DNA of 64,000 bases from Paenibacillus sp. DMB5 (GCF_001517085.1 NZ_LRAC01000109.1:1-64000); one strand, 5' to 3'. Positions 35,190-45,560 are shown, counted from the first letter of the stretch. Made by a program: numbers and translations. Notes: generated by a model from the letters alone, not told the origin.

Positions 35190-35245
35190 TGTGTACAACC
35201 CCGTCCCCCGGCAGCATCCGTTCCCGGGAGACTTCTTCACTGGCC

Positions 35246-35407
35246 TTATCTGCTGCGTGCGGGAGCCCGGAACATATCCAGAATTCCCAGCACAATATGC
35301 GCCAGTCCAAAACCCAGAATTCCATAGCCCCAGGCGCTCGGTGTCAAATAATACCCGAGAAGGCTGACAATAATGCCAAGCCCGGTAACAATCCAGCTGA
35401 CAGTCAT
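35246..35407 (-). CDS. Small membrane protein, 53 residues
   Basis: The frame begins MTVSWIVTGLGIIVSLLGYY after GAGGTG six bases upstream of the ATG at 35405-35407 and ends ...MFRAPARSR. It has two hydrophobic segments (about residues 4-20 and 27-45) with a short loop and a basic C-terminus, a hairpin membrane topology. I do not recognise a named family. It follows rodZ by about 80 bp and may be part of the cell-shape/lipid gene cluster. Confidence 0.75.
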   Translation of the reverse strand: MTVSWIVTGLGIIVSLLGYYLTPSAWGYGILGFGLAHIVLGILDMFRAPARSR

Positions 35408-35487
35408 GAGATACACCTCACTTTGGCGTAAGAACTGTAAATCATTCTTAGGTTCTCCAAATTACCAAAGTCTATGCAGGACTGGCT

Positions 35488-36452
35488 TTACTCACCTGTA
35501 TTCTCACTTCCGGCAGTGTTTTCCGTTCCTTCAGCACCGCCGGAAGCACCGCTGTCCAGCTCAAGCAGGAGACGGGAAGAAGTTTTACCGTCCGTAATTT
35601 CCTGTCCGTTCACGGTAATAGTGGTGGCCGGAGAGTATCCGGATTTGATATACAAGCCTTCCGCACCCAGCGTAAAGCTGAGGGAATCACCAGCTGCTGT
35701 ATTACCGAAGCTGAGCTTCTCGCCCTTGGAATTCTCGCCCTTGTAAACCTCAAGCCAGCTTGTACCAGTAGCTGCAATCTTAACCTCCACAGGAGTACCG
35801 GAGGATGCAGTTACTTTAAAGATTGTTGTCTTGCCTGATTTGCGGTCCTCAGTAACCGTCACCGGGCCTGCTGTCGGCGAAGGAACAGGTGTAGCTGTCG
35901 GCGCAATTGTAGGCGATGCTGTTGCAGTTGCCGTGCTGTCCCCGCCCGCTGTCGGAGAATTGCTGACAATTCCGCCGCCGAGGCCGTCGGCGAAGGCTGG
36001 ATCTTAGACGGATCCTGCTGTTCATTCGTTACATTGGACGAATCTACCGTTTCGGGATCGGATTTGTTCATATTTGAGGAAGCGTACCAGTAGATCACCG
36101 CGATGATCAGGACCGGAAAGGTCCACATCAGGACTGTCGGCAGCCATTTGGCATTCCGTTCCGTCTCCGTCCTGCGGCTGCGCTTCTGAATCACCGTTTC
36201 CATCGTGGTATCGACAGGAGCCGCCGGAACATTGCCGTGCTCTTCCATCAGCTCGTCCGGATTAACTCCGACAGCTTCGGCATAGGTTTTGATAAAGGCC
36301 CGGACATAAAAGCTCCCGGGAAGCACTTTGTAATCCCCCGCTTCGATGGCTTCTAAATATTTTTTGCGAATCTTGGTTACTTCCTGGACATCGTCAAGAC
36401 TCATCCCTTTTTGCAGACGCGCCTCTTTCAAATGCCGGCCCAGTTCCGACAT
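35488..36452 (-). pseudogene. rodZ: RodZ-like cell-shape protein, frameshifted
   Basis: The ATG at 36452 follows AGGAGGTG and opens a Xre-type helix-turn-helix (MSELGRHLKEARLQKG...), a membrane span (~residues 103-122) and a Ser/Thr/Pro-rich linker. Near 35972-35990 the frame slips into nonsense, while the next frame continues the linker (GGGIVSNSPTAGG...) into a DUF4115-type beta domain ending at 35488. One base restores a full RodZ, which links MreB to the membrane. An indel error is likely; a real disruption cannot be excluded. Confidence 0.88.
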
Positions 36453-36468
36453 ACCATCACCTCCTAAA

Positions 36469-36724
36469 AGTTTTGTGAGCAATACTTCCACGATTTAGCT
36501 TCGTACAAAACTCGCTTCGGAAGCATACTCTTAGTTTTGTGAGCAATACTTCCACGGATTACTTCGTACAAAACTCGCTTCGGAAGCATACTCTTAGTTT
36601 TGCGAGCAATACTTCCATGATTTACCTTCGTACAAAACTCGCTTCGGAAGCATACTCTTAAGTTTTGTGAGCAACACTTCCACGATTTAGCTTCGTACAA
36701 AACTCGCTTCAGAAGCATACTCTT
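36469..36724. repeat. Four tandem 63-65-bp repeats
   Basis: Units start at 36469, 36533, 36596 and 36661 with agtttt-type ends. Each contains gttttgt ... acaaaac, which can pair, and ggaagcatactc shared by all. They fill the whole gap between ymfK and rodZ and are 90% or more alike by eye. The open frame they create on the minus strand is a repeat artefact. Confidence 0.9.
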
Positions 36725-36726
36725 AT

Positions 36727-37494
36727 TTATAGATCATCACTGTAGCTTGTCGTAAACGACTCGTACAATATTTCTTCTGCAGGGTTGTTGCGCAGCTCGA
36801 TAATGATATCGAAATCATCAAAGGTATACTCGGATTCCCGCACAAAAATATCCGGGTGCTCAATCACCTTCGTGCTCGGCATGCTCATGACCTGCTGCAG
36901 CAGATTGTAATGCTTCTCGTTGGAGCGGATGGTGCTGACAATGCCGTCAATAATGAAGACATTATTCGGATTCATCTCATCCTCGGCCAGCTGGCTGCGC
37001 ACCGTTTGTCTCAGCAGCGTGGACGAGACAAAGGTCCAGCGCTTCTGCGCACAGACGCTCCCCGCAATGATCGACTCTGTTTTGCCGACACGCGGCATAC
37101 CTCTAAGTCCTATAACCTGATTGCCTTCCCTCTTAAACAATTCGCCGAGAAAGTCGACAAGCAGACCCAGTTCATCCCGCGTGAAGCGGAAAGTTTTGCG
37201 GTCATCCGAATCCCGGTCAATATATCGTCCATGACGGACAGCCAGCTTATCCACCAGACGCGGGGAGCGCAGCGCTGTAACCGTAATATTATCCACCTTT
37301 TTGAGCATTTCACCCATCAGCATAATTTTCTCGTCGTCGCTGGTTTCCAGCAGCATCCCGCGTGTCTTGCCTTCGACACCGTTAATCGTCAGGATGTTGA
37401 CTTCGAGCATACCAAGCATTGAAGCGATATCACCAAGCAGACCAGGTCTGTTCTTATGTATCTTGTACTCCATGTACCACTGTTTATATTCCAC
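36727..37494 (-). CDS. ymfK: YmfK (DUF3388) protein
   Basis: The protein has an N-terminal ACT-like domain (YMEYKIHKNRPGLLGDIASM) and a C-terminal part with a P-loop-like GLRGMPRVGKTES. It is conserved in this Bacillus/Paenibacillus gene order, but its activity is unknown. The GTG at 37494 (reading VEYKQWYMEYK) is chosen because GAGGTG lies seven bases upstream; the frame itself is open further. The length is then 255 residues. Confidence 0.88.
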   Translation of the reverse strand: MEYKQWYMEYKIHKNRPGLLGDIASMLGMLEVNILTINGVEGKTRGMLLETSDDEKIMLMGEMLKKVDNITVTALRSPRLVDKLAVRHGRYIDRDSDDRKTFRFTRDELGLLVDFLGELFKREGNQVIGLRGMPRVGKTESIIAGSVCAQKRWTFVSSTLLRQTVRSQLAEDEMNPNNVFIIDGIVSTIRSNEKHYNLLQQVMSMPSTKVIEHPDIFVRESEYTFDDFDIIIELRNNPAEEILYESFTTSYSDDL

Positions 37495-37639
37495 TGATTC
37501 GCACCTCATAGATTCCTTTTCCCTGTAAGTTGCCATAACCTCAAAAAAACCGGCTTCGGCATAGCTTCTGAAACACGGGTCATGTTAATGATATATAAAA
37601 TAAAAATGAAAGGCAAGGACACTGTTGTAATAATTGCAG

Positions 37640-37662
37640 AAAAGCTCCCGCTATGGGGAGCT
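37640..37662 (-). terminator. Probable terminator after ymfJ
   Basis: agctccc (37643-37649) pairs with gggagct (37656-37662), followed on the minus strand by four T. Confidence 0.6.
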
Positions 37663-37674
37663 CCTTCCGCTTGC

Positions 37675-37935
37675 CTATGCGTTTTTCTTCGCCAGCTTGA
37701 CCATGAGGGAAGCAATGGTATACTTCTCATCGTCCGTACCGACATCCCACAGCTCTTTGATCGCCCGGTTGGAGTAGTTGCCCGGATCGACTTTTTTGTC
37801 GAGGAATTCCCCGATTTCAAAAGCCAGCTTGGTGATGGTTTCTTCACTCATCCCCATTTTTTCAGCCTGAATGACCCGTTCACCCAGAAAGCTCTTCCAG
37901 GTATCAAAGTTCTTTACTACGGATTCTGTTGACAT
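37675..37935 (-). CDS. ymfJ: YmfJ (DUF3243) protein
   Basis: The 86-residue all-helical protein (MSTESVVKNFDTWKSFLGER) matches the DUF3243 family in size and in position between ymfI and ymfK. No function is established. GAAGGAGG precedes the ATG. Confidence 0.92.
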   Translation of the reverse strand: MSTESVVKNFDTWKSFLGERVIQAEKMGMSEETITKLAFEIGEFLDKKVDPGNYSNRAIKELWDVGTDDEKYTIASLMVKLAKKNA

Positions 37936-38085
37936 CTTAAATCCTCCTTCATGGTTACGGTCCGGACGCCCTGTTCAGCCGTCAGCCGTCTTACGTGATG
38001 ATTTAAAAGCAACAGTATTAATATGTCTCGTACGTGCTGTTCTTATGCTGGAGATTTCTCCAAGCCGCCCGGAAAAACATATACG

Positions 38086-38853
38086 CTAAGTAATCCAGCC
38101 GCCGTTCGGACTGATCACCTGGCCGGTGATATAACCCGATTCAGGCAATGCCAGAAAATAGACAAGTGAAGCCACCTCTTCCGGTGAAGCAAGCCGGCCG
38201 GCCGGAATTTCCTCCTCCAGCATGCGCAGCTCCTCCTCCTGAAGATTATTAAGCATCGCTGTATTCACGGCCCCGGGCGCCACAGCATTCACCGTCACCC
38301 CCGAAGGGGCCAGCTCCTTGGCCAGCGCCTTCGTAAAGGCGTTGACGCCGCCTTTGCTTGCAGAGTAGGCCACCTCACAGGAGGCGCCGGAAATGCCCCA
38401 GACGGAGGATACATTAATAATCCGGCCAAAGCGCTGCGAGACCATATAAGGCATAAAAATCTGGCTGCATAAAAAGGTTCCCTTAAGGTTGACTGCCATC
38501 ACTTCGTCCCATTCCTCTTCCGTGACATCGGCCAGCATCCCATAATGGGCCTTTCCGGCATTGTTGACCAGAATATCCGGCAGCATGCCGCTGCTTTCCA
38601 GACGTTCAGCCATACGCAAAAGCTGGCTGCGGTCTTTCATGTCCGCAGCCACGGTCATCACCTTTGCCCCCATTGCCAGACAGCGGCGGGCAACATCATT
38701 TGCCGCTTCATGTGAATTCATATAATGAATGACAATGTTCATGCCTACAGAAGCAAAACGCTCGGCGATTGCGCCGCCGATTCCCCCGCTTCCTCCCGTT
38801 ATGAGCACGGTCATCTCATTGATTGGTTTGCCGCCCTCTCCCGTTAACGCCAT
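38086..38853 (-). CDS. ymfI: YmfI, short-chain reductase of EF-P modification
   Basis: The 255-residue SDR enzyme has the nucleotide motif TGGSGGIGGAIA and catalytic Ser, Tyr and Lys in VSSVWG and YSASKGG, and NNAG. In B. subtilis YmfI is needed to complete the 5-aminopentanol modification on elongation factor P. Its start overlaps the stop of ymfH by one base; an ATG 13 codons in is a less supported alternative. Confidence 0.93.
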   Translation of the reverse strand: MALTGEGGKPINEMTVLITGGSGGIGGAIAERFASVGMNIVIHYMNSHEAANDVARRCLAMGAKVMTVAADMKDRSQLLRMAERLESSGMLPDILVNNAGKAHYGMLADVTEEEWDEVMAVNLKGTFLCSQIFMPYMVSQRFGRIINVSSVWGISGASCEVAYSASKGGVNAFTKALAKELAPSGVTVNAVAPGAVNTAMLNNLQEEELRMLEEEIPAGRLASPEEVASLVYFLALPESGYITGQVISPNGGWIT

Positions 38854-40133
38854 TAAGGGCTCACCACAAGCGATACGCTAAGCTGTTCCCAGTCAACATG
38901 GGCACGGAGACGGTCATTGACCTCATCCAGTGTAATCGATTCGTAGACCGGAAGCACTTCAAATAAATCACCGCCGCGGAACTGATAGCGCGTGAATTCA
39001 TGCGCGATGCTCTCCGGCGAATTCAGCATGCGCAGATAACCGCCGATTTTCTTTTTGCGGGCCCGTTCAAAGTCCTTCTCGGCAAAGCCGGAAGCAAGCA
39101 CCGCATTAACCTCTTCCTTGATCCGCTTCAGCAGCAGATCCGGGTCCTTCGTATCTCCGCCGACCGCCGAAAAGGCATATTGCGGGGAGCTGTTGAATTC
39201 ATGGCCGAAGCTGTCTGAAATCAGCTCTTCATCGTACAGCTTCTGATAGAGCGCCGTGCTGCTTCCGAACAGCAGGTCAAGCATCAGCTTCGTTGTCAGG
39301 TCTCGGCGTACCGCAGCTTCCCCGGTCAGCCCCTCCGGTTTCTCCTTGAAACCGAACAGGCATTTCGGCATGGATACAGCAAGCCGGCTTTCTTTGTGTT
39401 TCTGTGCTACCTGGGCAGGCTCTTCTTCAAAAATACGCGTAATTTCACCCTGTTTGTCATAGTCCTTGGCTGCCTGGTTGCTGCGGACCAGCTCAAATAC
39501 CTTCTCGGGCTCTACACCGCCGACAACGAACAGCAGCATATTACTCGGATGATAAAAGGAATTGTAGCAGGTGTAGAGTGTTTCTTTGGTGATCGTAGCA
39601 ATGGAGTCAATCGTGCCGGCGATATCAATATGCACCGGATGCTTGGAATACATCGCCTCAATTAATCCGAAATAGACGCGCCAGTCCGGATTATCGGCAT
39701 ACATATTGATTTCCTGCCCGATGATGCCCTTTTCCTTCTCTACATTTTCATCCGTAAAATAAGGACGCTGCACGAAATCAATCAGGGTGCTGAGATTGGT
39801 CTCAATATTTTCGGTTGCCGAAAAGAGGTATACCGTCTGGTCAAAGCTGGTGAAAGCATTCGCAGAAGCGCCGTTGGAGGCAAAGGTAGCAAAAATATCG
39901 CCTTCCGGCTCCTCAAACATTTTGTGCTCCAGGAAGTGGGCAATCCCGTCCGGTACTGTTGTTTCTTCACCGCCGGCCACTTTAAAATGATTGTCTACCG
40001 AACCGTATTTGGTCGCAAAGGTCGCGTAGGTTTTTTTGAATGCCGGTTTAGGCAGGACATAGACCTGCAGCCCGTTGTCCATAACCTCGTGATACAGCGT
40101 TTCCTGCAGCTTGTCGTAATGAATTTTGTTCAT
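38853..40133 (-). CDS. ymfH: YmfH, M16-family peptidase-like protein
   Basis: The 426-residue protein contains the inverted zinc motif HFLEH and a downstream Glu, so it is the probable active member of the YmfF/YmfH pair of M16 peptidase homologs associated with EF-P 5-aminopentanolylation in B. subtilis. The pair resembles processing peptidases that cut short peptides. AGGGGGAA precedes the ATG. It is coupled to ymfF upstream and ymfI downstream. Confidence 0.93.
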   Translation of the reverse strand: MNKIHYDKLQETLYHEVMDNGLQVYVLPKPAFKKTYATFATKYGSVDNHFKVAGGEETTVPDGIAHFLEHKMFEEPEGDIFATFASNGASANAFTSFDQTVYLFSATENIETNLSTLIDFVQRPYFTDENVEKEKGIIGQEINMYADNPDWRVYFGLIEAMYSKHPVHIDIAGTIDSIATITKETLYTCYNSFYHPSNMLLFVVGGVEPEKVFELVRSNQAAKDYDKQGEITRIFEEEPAQVAQKHKESRLAVSMPKCLFGFKEKPEGLTGEAAVRRDLTTKLMLDLLFGSSTALYQKLYDEELISDSFGHEFNSSPQYAFSAVGGDTKDPDLLLKRIKEEVNAVLASGFAEKDFERARKKKIGGYLRMLNSPESIAHEFTRYQFRGGDLFEVLPVYESITLDEVNDRLRAHVDWEQLSVSLVVSP

Positions 40134-40136
40134 CTG

Positions 40137-41414
40137 CTATTCCCCCTTCCCTGTAAGGAAATAAATCGTATCCAGCTGGAAGGTGTCGGCAGCCGCCTTC
40201 ACGTCTTCAGCACCAATTCCGTCCACTTGTGCAAGCAATTCCTGCGCTGAACGGTCTTTTCCGGACAATTGGCGGTTAAAATCAAACGAAATCAGCTCAA
40301 ATGCAGAGTCCTGTATCTCCGACAACAGGTTGCGGATCATCGCTTTGGTCTGATTCAGCTCCAGATCACTGATATTCCCGGCTTTCAGCTCATCGAGCTG
40401 TTTGCGGATAATGTCAACGGCCTTGCCATAATTCTGCGTTTCGATCCCCGACTGGATGGTGCCGATCCCCTTGTGGCCGTCATAGCGGGAGGAAGCATAA
40501 TACGCCAGACTTTCCTTTTCACGGACGTTAACAAACAGCTTGGAGTGCGGATACCCGCCGAGAATACCGTTGTACATCAGCGCTGAAGCATATCTGTCGT
40601 CTGAATAGGTTATGGAGGTGCGCAGGCCCATGTTGAGCTTGCCCTGATTAACATCCAGCTTTTCTTCCACCGTGCGGACCTCTGAAACAGCCACCGGCTT
40701 AAAGTTGGAGCTGTAACCGGACGTTTCCTTGTGGGCACGGCCAAAATGACGGATAACCAGCTTCTCAACTTCTTCAGGCGTTGTATCGCCAACCACATAC
40801 AGATCAAGAATGGCGCCGTTCAGCCAGGCTGTATAAGATTCATACAGGCTCTTGGGCGTGATGCTGTCCAGGTCGGCTCTCTGGCCAAGCGGATGCAGAC
40901 GGTAAGGCTCCTGGCGGCACATTTCCTCAATGCAGCGTTCGGCGGCGTAGCGGATTTTATCGTTGACGATTGCTTCCAGCTTCTTGCGCACCGTTTCGCG
41001 CTCGGTTGCCACATAAGAGGCGCGGAAGCTTCCGTCCTCCAGCAAAGGCCGGGTCAGCACCTCACCGAGGAAGGCAAACGACTCGCCCAGCAGACTTTCC
41101 TTGCTCTGGACAAAAGAATCGTTGATCGTGTCCATCCGGAACTGGACAATCTGATAATCGCCCCGTTTGTAGACGTCAAAGCCGAATCCGGCTCCGTAAA
41201 GCTCTTCCAGCCGCTCGCGGAACTGCATGGTCTCCGGGTAAGTGGCTGTGCCTCTGCGGAGGACAAAAGGAGCCAGCGCTGTCGGGGTGACTGTGCTCTC
41301 ATCCAGAGGCACTCCGGCATAGAGGGAAATGGCGAAGGTTTTAAACGCCTTGGTGGGCAGTACATGGATGCGCATGCCTGCGGCGTTGCCATGTTGAAAT
41401 CCATTGTTTGTCAA
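40137..41414 (-). CDS. ymfF: YmfF, M16-family non-catalytic partner
   Basis: This M16 homolog lacks the HxxEH zinc motif at the expected place (the region reads LAPFVLRRGTATYPE), as is usual for the non-catalytic subunit. It keeps the four-domain M16 length (~425 residues). TTG at 41414 has AAAGGAG eight bases upstream; a TTG two codons earlier (41420) is too close to that site. It is first in the ymfF-ymfH-ymfI-ymfJ-ymfK series. Confidence 0.92.
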   Translation of the reverse strand: MTNNGFQHGNAAGMRIHVLPTKAFKTFAISLYAGVPLDESTVTPTALAPFVLRRGTATYPETMQFRERLEELYGAGFGFDVYKRGDYQIVQFRMDTINDSFVQSKESLLGESFAFLGEVLTRPLLEDGSFRASYVATERETVRKKLEAIVNDKIRYAAERCIEEMCRQEPYRLHPLGQRADLDSITPKSLYESYTAWLNGAILDLYVVGDTTPEEVEKLVIRHFGRAHKETSGYSSNFKPVAVSEVRTVEEKLDVNQGKLNMGLRTSITYSDDRYASALMYNGILGGYPHSKLFVNVREKESLAYYASSRYDGHKGIGTIQSGIETQNYGKAVDIIRKQLDELKAGNISDLELNQTKAMIRNLLSEIQDSAFELISFDFNRQLSGKDRSAQELLAQVDGIGAEDVKAAADTFQLDTIYFLTGKGE

Positions 41415-41500
41415 GTCCAAAACTCCTTTACGGCGTGGATAGATGCAGTACTATTTAAGTTTATGAAGTATTATCCATTCTAAACCATTCCAAAGTAAGG

Positions 41501-41531
41501 AAGCAACCGGCAGAAGAATTACCGGTTGCTT
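41501..41531 (-). terminator. Terminator-type hairpin after sleB
   Basis: A perfect 10-bp stem aagcaaccgg/ccggttgctt (41501-41510 with 41522-41531) is followed on the minus strand by a broken T-tract (ccttacttt). Confidence 0.65.
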
Positions 41532-41548
41532 TAAGTCGGTGTATAGTC

Positions 41549-42409
41549 TTACATACAGAAAATATGTTCCCCGATCGTCATTACCTGCGGCCGGGTCCAG
41601 ATCCATTTGGAAGTTGCCGTCTTCGGGTTAAAATAATACAGGCAGCCGCCGGAAGGGTCCCAGCCGTTAAGCGCCTGCTGAACCGCCTTGCGGGCCTGTT
41701 CATTTGGTTCGAGGTAAATCTGCCCGTCAGCTACAGCCGTAAAAGCTCCCGGCTGAAAAATAACACCTGACGGCGTATTGGGAAAGCTCGGGGATTTAAC
41801 CCGGTTCAGGATTACCGCAGCCACCGCCACCTGTCCCTCAAACGGCTCCCCGCGTGCTTCGCCGTATACGGCATTGGCCATGATTTTCAGGTCATTTTCG
41901 GACAAGCCCATGGTGTTGCCGGAGGATAATTCTGCAGTTGTATTCGTTTTGCCGGTATTGCCTGTCTTGGCGGCCGTGTTGTTGCCCGTATTCTTTTTGG
42001 CTGTTGTGGTTGAAGGCTCTGTCGGCTTCCATGCTTTGGTCGCATTATACAGCTTCAGCTTTGTTTTAGCCCCGACAATACCATCTGCCTTCATCCCGAA
42101 TTTCCACTGGAACCAGGTTACCGCATTTTTGGTCTTGGCACCAAACTGGCTGTCAATCTTTCCGTTATAGTAACCAAGATACTTCAGTCTGCCCTGCAGC
42201 TCATATACATCCTGGCCTGATGAGCCAACCTTCAGCGGAGTCGTCCCGAAAGCCGGCAGCGCCTCTTCCCCGGAAAGAGGGCTAACGGATTCGGTCTGCT
42301 GCTGCGGATTGGCGTAGACATCCTGGTTCTTGAAAAGGACTCCCGCAAACGGTGCGGCTGCCAGTACCAGAGTCATTAAGGCAAATATCCACTGCTTTTG
42401 TTTTTTCAT
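41549..42409 (-). CDS. sleB: SleB-type spore cortex-lytic enzyme
   Basis: The 286-residue protein has a signal peptide (first ~33 residues), a peptidoglycan-binding domain (~58-117; VYELQGRLKYLGYYNG) and a C-terminal hydrolase_2 lytic transglycosylase domain beginning YGEARGEPFEGQ with the catalytic Glu. A Thr/Asn/Lys-rich linker joins them. SleB degrades cortex during germination. Usually ypeB follows; here a terminator-type hairpin and then ymfF follow, so ypeB must be elsewhere or this is a paralog. Confidence 0.92.
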   Translation of the reverse strand: MKKQKQWIFALMTLVLAAAPFAGVLFKNQDVYANPQQQTESVSPLSGEEALPAFGTTPLKVGSSGQDVYELQGRLKYLGYYNGKIDSQFGAKTKNAVTWFQWKFGMKADGIVGAKTKLKLYNATKAWKPTEPSTTTAKKNTGNNTAAKTGNTGKTNTTAELSSGNTMGLSENDLKIMANAVYGEARGEPFEGQVAVAAVILNRVKSPSFPNTPSGVIFQPGAFTAVADGQIYLEPNEQARKAVQQALNGWDPSGGCLYYFNPKTATSKWIWTRPQVMTIGEHIFCM

Positions 42410-42542
42410 TGGGGTCGCTCTACCTTTCTATTGTAAGTTCAACATGGATGGCTAAAGTTATTATGACGACTGGCAGGACATCCTATGCATGGGCGAGCTG
42501 AACTCTGCTGCATATCCTTCGGAAGGAGTGCCTTTCCACAGC

Positions 42543-42574
42543 AAAAAGCACCCTTTCCGTAAAGGAAAGAGTGC
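42543..42574 (-). terminator. Terminator after spoIIIE
   Basis: gcaccctttcc (42548-42558) pairs with ggaaagagtgc (42564-42574) with one mismatch; five T follow on the minus strand. Confidence 0.88.
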
Positions 42575-42588
42575 TTTGTCAATAAGGT

Positions 42589-45255
42589 TTAAGAGCTGAT
42601 CCGGTTCTGCTGATACTGCTCCAGCGACATCAGCACTTCACGCGGCTTGCTGCCCTCGTAAGGACCGATAACCGACCGTGCTTCCATCGCATCTATCAGC
42701 CGGGCGGCACGGGTATAGCCTACCCGCATACGCCGCTGCAGCAGCGAGACAGATGCCTGCTTCGCTTCCAGGACGATCTGTACAGCCTGATCATACAATT
42801 CATCCTGTGGCTCCTGATCTTCTGAAATGGCATCATCCACTTCAGGTACAAGTGTCTCGTCGTATTCAGCTTCTCCCTGGCTGCTGACGAACTGTACGAT
42901 CGACTCCACCTCCTGGTCGCTCATGAATGCGCCCTGTACACGGACTGGCTTAGACGCACCCATCGGGAGAAAGAGCATATCGCCGCGTCCCAGCAGCTTC
43001 TCTGCACCCGGCATATCGAGAATGGTCCGCGAATCCACATTCGAGGATACGCCAAAGGCGATCCTTGAAGGGATATTCGCCTTGATCAGGCCGGTAATAA
43101 CGTCAACGGATGGCCGCTGGGTAGCGATAATAAGATGAATGCCCGCAGCACGCGCCATTTGTGCCAGACGGCAGATTGCGTCTTCCACATCGTTTGCTGC
43201 AACCATCATCAGGTCGGCGAGCTCGTCCACAATAACAACAATGTAGGGAAGAATTGCCGCAGGGTTGTCCTTCATCAGATTATTGTAGCCTTCAACATTG
43301 CGTGTTCCCGATTTGGAGAACAGCTCATAACGCTTCTCCATTTCTACCACAATCTTCTTCAGGGCCAGACTCGCACGCTTCGGATCGGTAACGACCGGTG
43401 CAAGCAGATGCGGGATACCGTTATAGACATTAAGCTCAACCATCTTGGGGTCGACCATCAGGAACTTAACCTCGTCCGGCTTGGCTTTGTACAAAATGCT
43501 GGTAATAATCCCGTTGATGCAGACCGACTTACCTGATCCCGTAGCCCCGGCAACGAGCAGATGGGGCATCTTGGCCAGATTGCCGACAATGGTCTGGCCG
43601 GAAATGTCGCGCCCGAAGGCAATGGACAGCCTGGATTCGGCATCCTGGAAAATCTGTGTTTCCATTACTTCACGCATCGTAACAAGCGAAACCTCCGGAT
43701 TAGGCACTTCGATACCGATAGCCGATTTGCCCGGGATCGGAGCCTCCATCCGGATATCCTTAGCTGCAAGCGCCAGCGCAATATCATCGGTCAGATTAAC
43801 AATCCGGCTGACCTTAACCCCGATATCCGGCTGGATTTCATACCGGGTTACAGCAGGCCCGCGGACCACCTCAAGCACCTTGGCTCGGACGCCGAAGCTC
43901 TCCAGCGTCGCCTCCAGCTTACGGGCAGTCTGCATGTAATCGTTCTGGTCTCCCGCTTTGCCGCCGCCGTTCGGTTTGGACAGCAGCCTGAACGGCGGAA
44001 GCTTATATGGCTTGGGCGGCGGCGGAAGCGGCGGAGCCGGAGCAGGCTCTCCGCTCTCGGACGTACCCAGCAGGCCTTCAAGATCTACCGTGACATCCTC
44101 ATCCGGCACAAGATCTGTAACAGGCTGCCTTGCGGCTACAGGAGTGCCTGGGGCACCTGTACTACGTGCTTCTGCACTGCGCGCGGCAGGTGAAAATCCG
44201 CCCCACTCTTCCCGCTCCTCCTCACTTAGTCCTTCAGAACGGATATGCTCGAAGAAGTCACGGATGATCGGAGTTACCGGCTCCAGATCCTCATCGGCAA
44301 ATTCAGATTCAGACCTCTCCTGAACAGCATCCAAGCTGTCTGTTTCAAATCCTGAAATTACCGGAGATACAGTCATGCCCGGATCCGGCGTCCTCACATC
44401 AGAGCCTGACTCGTCGCCCCCTGCTTCAACAGATCCGGTGGACCCAGATCCGTTAAGCCAGCCGCCGATCCGGCGGAAGAACAGCGGCTGGCTTCTTCTT
44501 GGAAGAGACGGCTCGTCCTCTTCTTCATCGTCCTCGTCATCGTCGGGAGGCGGTGGTGCAGAAGACCTGCCGCCTCTGGACGAACGGGGTGAAACCGGAA
44601 CCGCAGCCGGGCGGTTGGCAGCTCTCTGCCTGAGATTCTCCAGCAGCTTCACGGAGCGTACCCGCAGCAGCGAGAACAACTCCACATAGGAGAGGTTGGT
44701 AACCAGCATGAAGCTGATTGCCAGCATTACGATCATAATCAGCTTCGCACCCAATGTACCGAACAGCCACAGCAGTGCTGCGAACTCCAGCGCACCAACA
44801 TATCCGCCGCTGATGTCCTTGCCCAGCAGGTAGACACTGCTGTCATTGGTACCGAGCTTCAGCGCACCGGATAGATCATTATGTATTTGCGCCAGCACAT
44901 TGCCGGGATGCAGCATATTAATAGGTCCCAGCTTCTGCTGCATGGCTGAGATCGAACTCATAAGGCATAAGGACAGGACCAGCATCACCGCACCGGTATA
45001 ACGAGTGTTCCAGCCGGATGGCCACTTCCTGTGTATCATGACCATTAGCCCGTAGATGATGCCGACGACCGGCAGAACAAAATAAAATCTGCCCAGCAGG
45101 TATCCCGCCATACTGGACAGAGACCGCCCTACGGCAGCTTCGCCGGACAGGGCAATTACCGAAATGGTAATAAGCATAATACCATAAATTTCATATTTAA
45201 GAACGCTGCCGATTGTCGCTTTTTTCTTTGACTTTCTCTTTCTCCGTTTAGCCAC
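42589..45255 (-). CDS. spoIIIE: SpoIIIE/FtsK DNA translocase
   Basis: The protein has a basic start, four to five membrane helices in the first ~200 residues, a long acidic/Pro-rich linker (~220-430), the motor domain with Walker A ([13 protein letters not shown]) and Walker B ([12 protein letters not shown]), and a C-terminal gamma winged helix ([20 protein letters not shown]). It pumps the chromosome into the forespore. Its place after tepA-ylzJ identifies it as SpoIIIE rather than SftA. GTG at 45255 is chosen since GGGGGTGG lies five bases upstream; the frame opens seven codons earlier. Confidence 0.97.
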   Translation of the reverse strand: MAKRRKRKSKKKATIGSVLKYEIYGIMLITISVIALSGEAAVGRSLSSMAGYLLGRFYFVLPVVGIIYGLMVMIHRKWPSGWNTRYTGAVMLVLSLCLMSSISAMQQKLGPINMLHPGNVLAQIHNDLSGALKLGTNDSSVYLLGKDISGGYVGALEFAALLWLFGTLGAKLIMIVMLAISFMLVTNLSYVELFSLLRVRSVKLLENLRQRAANRPAAVPVSPRSSRGGRSSAPPPPDDDEDDEEEDEPSLPRRSQPLFFRRIGGWLNGSGSTGSVEAGGDESGSDVRTPDPGMTVSPVISGFETDSLDAVQERSESEFADEDLEPVTPIIRDFFEHIRSEGLSEEEREEWGGFSPAARSAEARSTGAPGTPVAARQPVTDLVPDEDVTVDLEGLLGTSESGEPAPAPPLPPPPKPYKLPPFRLLSKPNGGGKAGDQNDYMQTARKLEATLESFGVRAKVLEVVRGPAVTRYEIQPDIGVKVSRIVNLTDDIALALAAKDIRMEAPIPGKSAIGIEVPNPEVSLVTMREVMETQIFQDAESRLSIAFGRDISGQTIVGNLAKMPHLLVAGATGSGKSVCINGIITSILYKAKPDEVKFLMVDPKMVELNVYNGIPHLLAPVVTDPKRASLALKKIVVEMEKRYELFSKSGTRNVEGYNNLMKDNPAAILPYIVVIVDELADLMMVAANDVEDAICRLAQMARAAGIHLIIATQRPSVDVITGLIKANIPSRIAFGVSSNVDSRTILDMPGAEKLLGRGDMLFLPMGASKPVRVQGAFMSDQEVESIVQFVSSQGEAEYDETLVPEVDDAISEDQEPQDELYDQAVQIVLEAKQASVSLLQRRMRVGYTRAARLIDAMEARSVIGPYEGSKPREVLMSLEQYQQNRISS

Positions 45256-45344
45256 GCCAGCCACCCCCGGCAACATTATACCATATAATGGCGTGGCGTA
45301 CCTATGTTCTGTTCTGTAAAAAAATGCAACTTTATGGCGCTCCG

Positions 45345-45560
45345 TTATTTATCGTAATCGACAACTGCACCGGGAGCGAACGCCGGGTCAAGATACTTGT
45401 CCAGCGGACACTGAAGCAGACGTACAATCCGTGCCTGCCTGCCTTCCAGCGGCTCTACCTGCATCAGCATCCCCCCGATTGTCACCTCCTGCAGCTGCTG
45501 CCCGTTACTGTAAGCCCCCTCAAACATTTGTTCAAGCGGCACAACGGTATAAAAGGTCAT
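45345..45560 (-). CDS. ylzJ: YlzJ-like protein
   Basis: The 71-residue protein ([15 protein letters not shown]) is the small conserved gene between tepA and spoIIIE. Its ATG overlaps the tepA stop. No function is established. Confidence 0.9.
   Translation of the reverse strand: MTFYTVVPLEQMFEGAYSNGQQLQEVTIGGMLMQVEPLEGRQARIVRLLQCPLDKYLDPAFAPGAVVDYDK

Noticed and set aside
34992..35240. 82-codon open frame between yajQ and the small membrane protein
   Set aside because: It runs over the two stem-loop repeats and lacks a ribosome-binding site and protein-like composition.
36464..36718. 84-codon open frame over the tandem repeats
   Set aside because: It arises from the near multiple-of-three repeat units and has a repetitive, unlikely protein; treated as repeat DNA.
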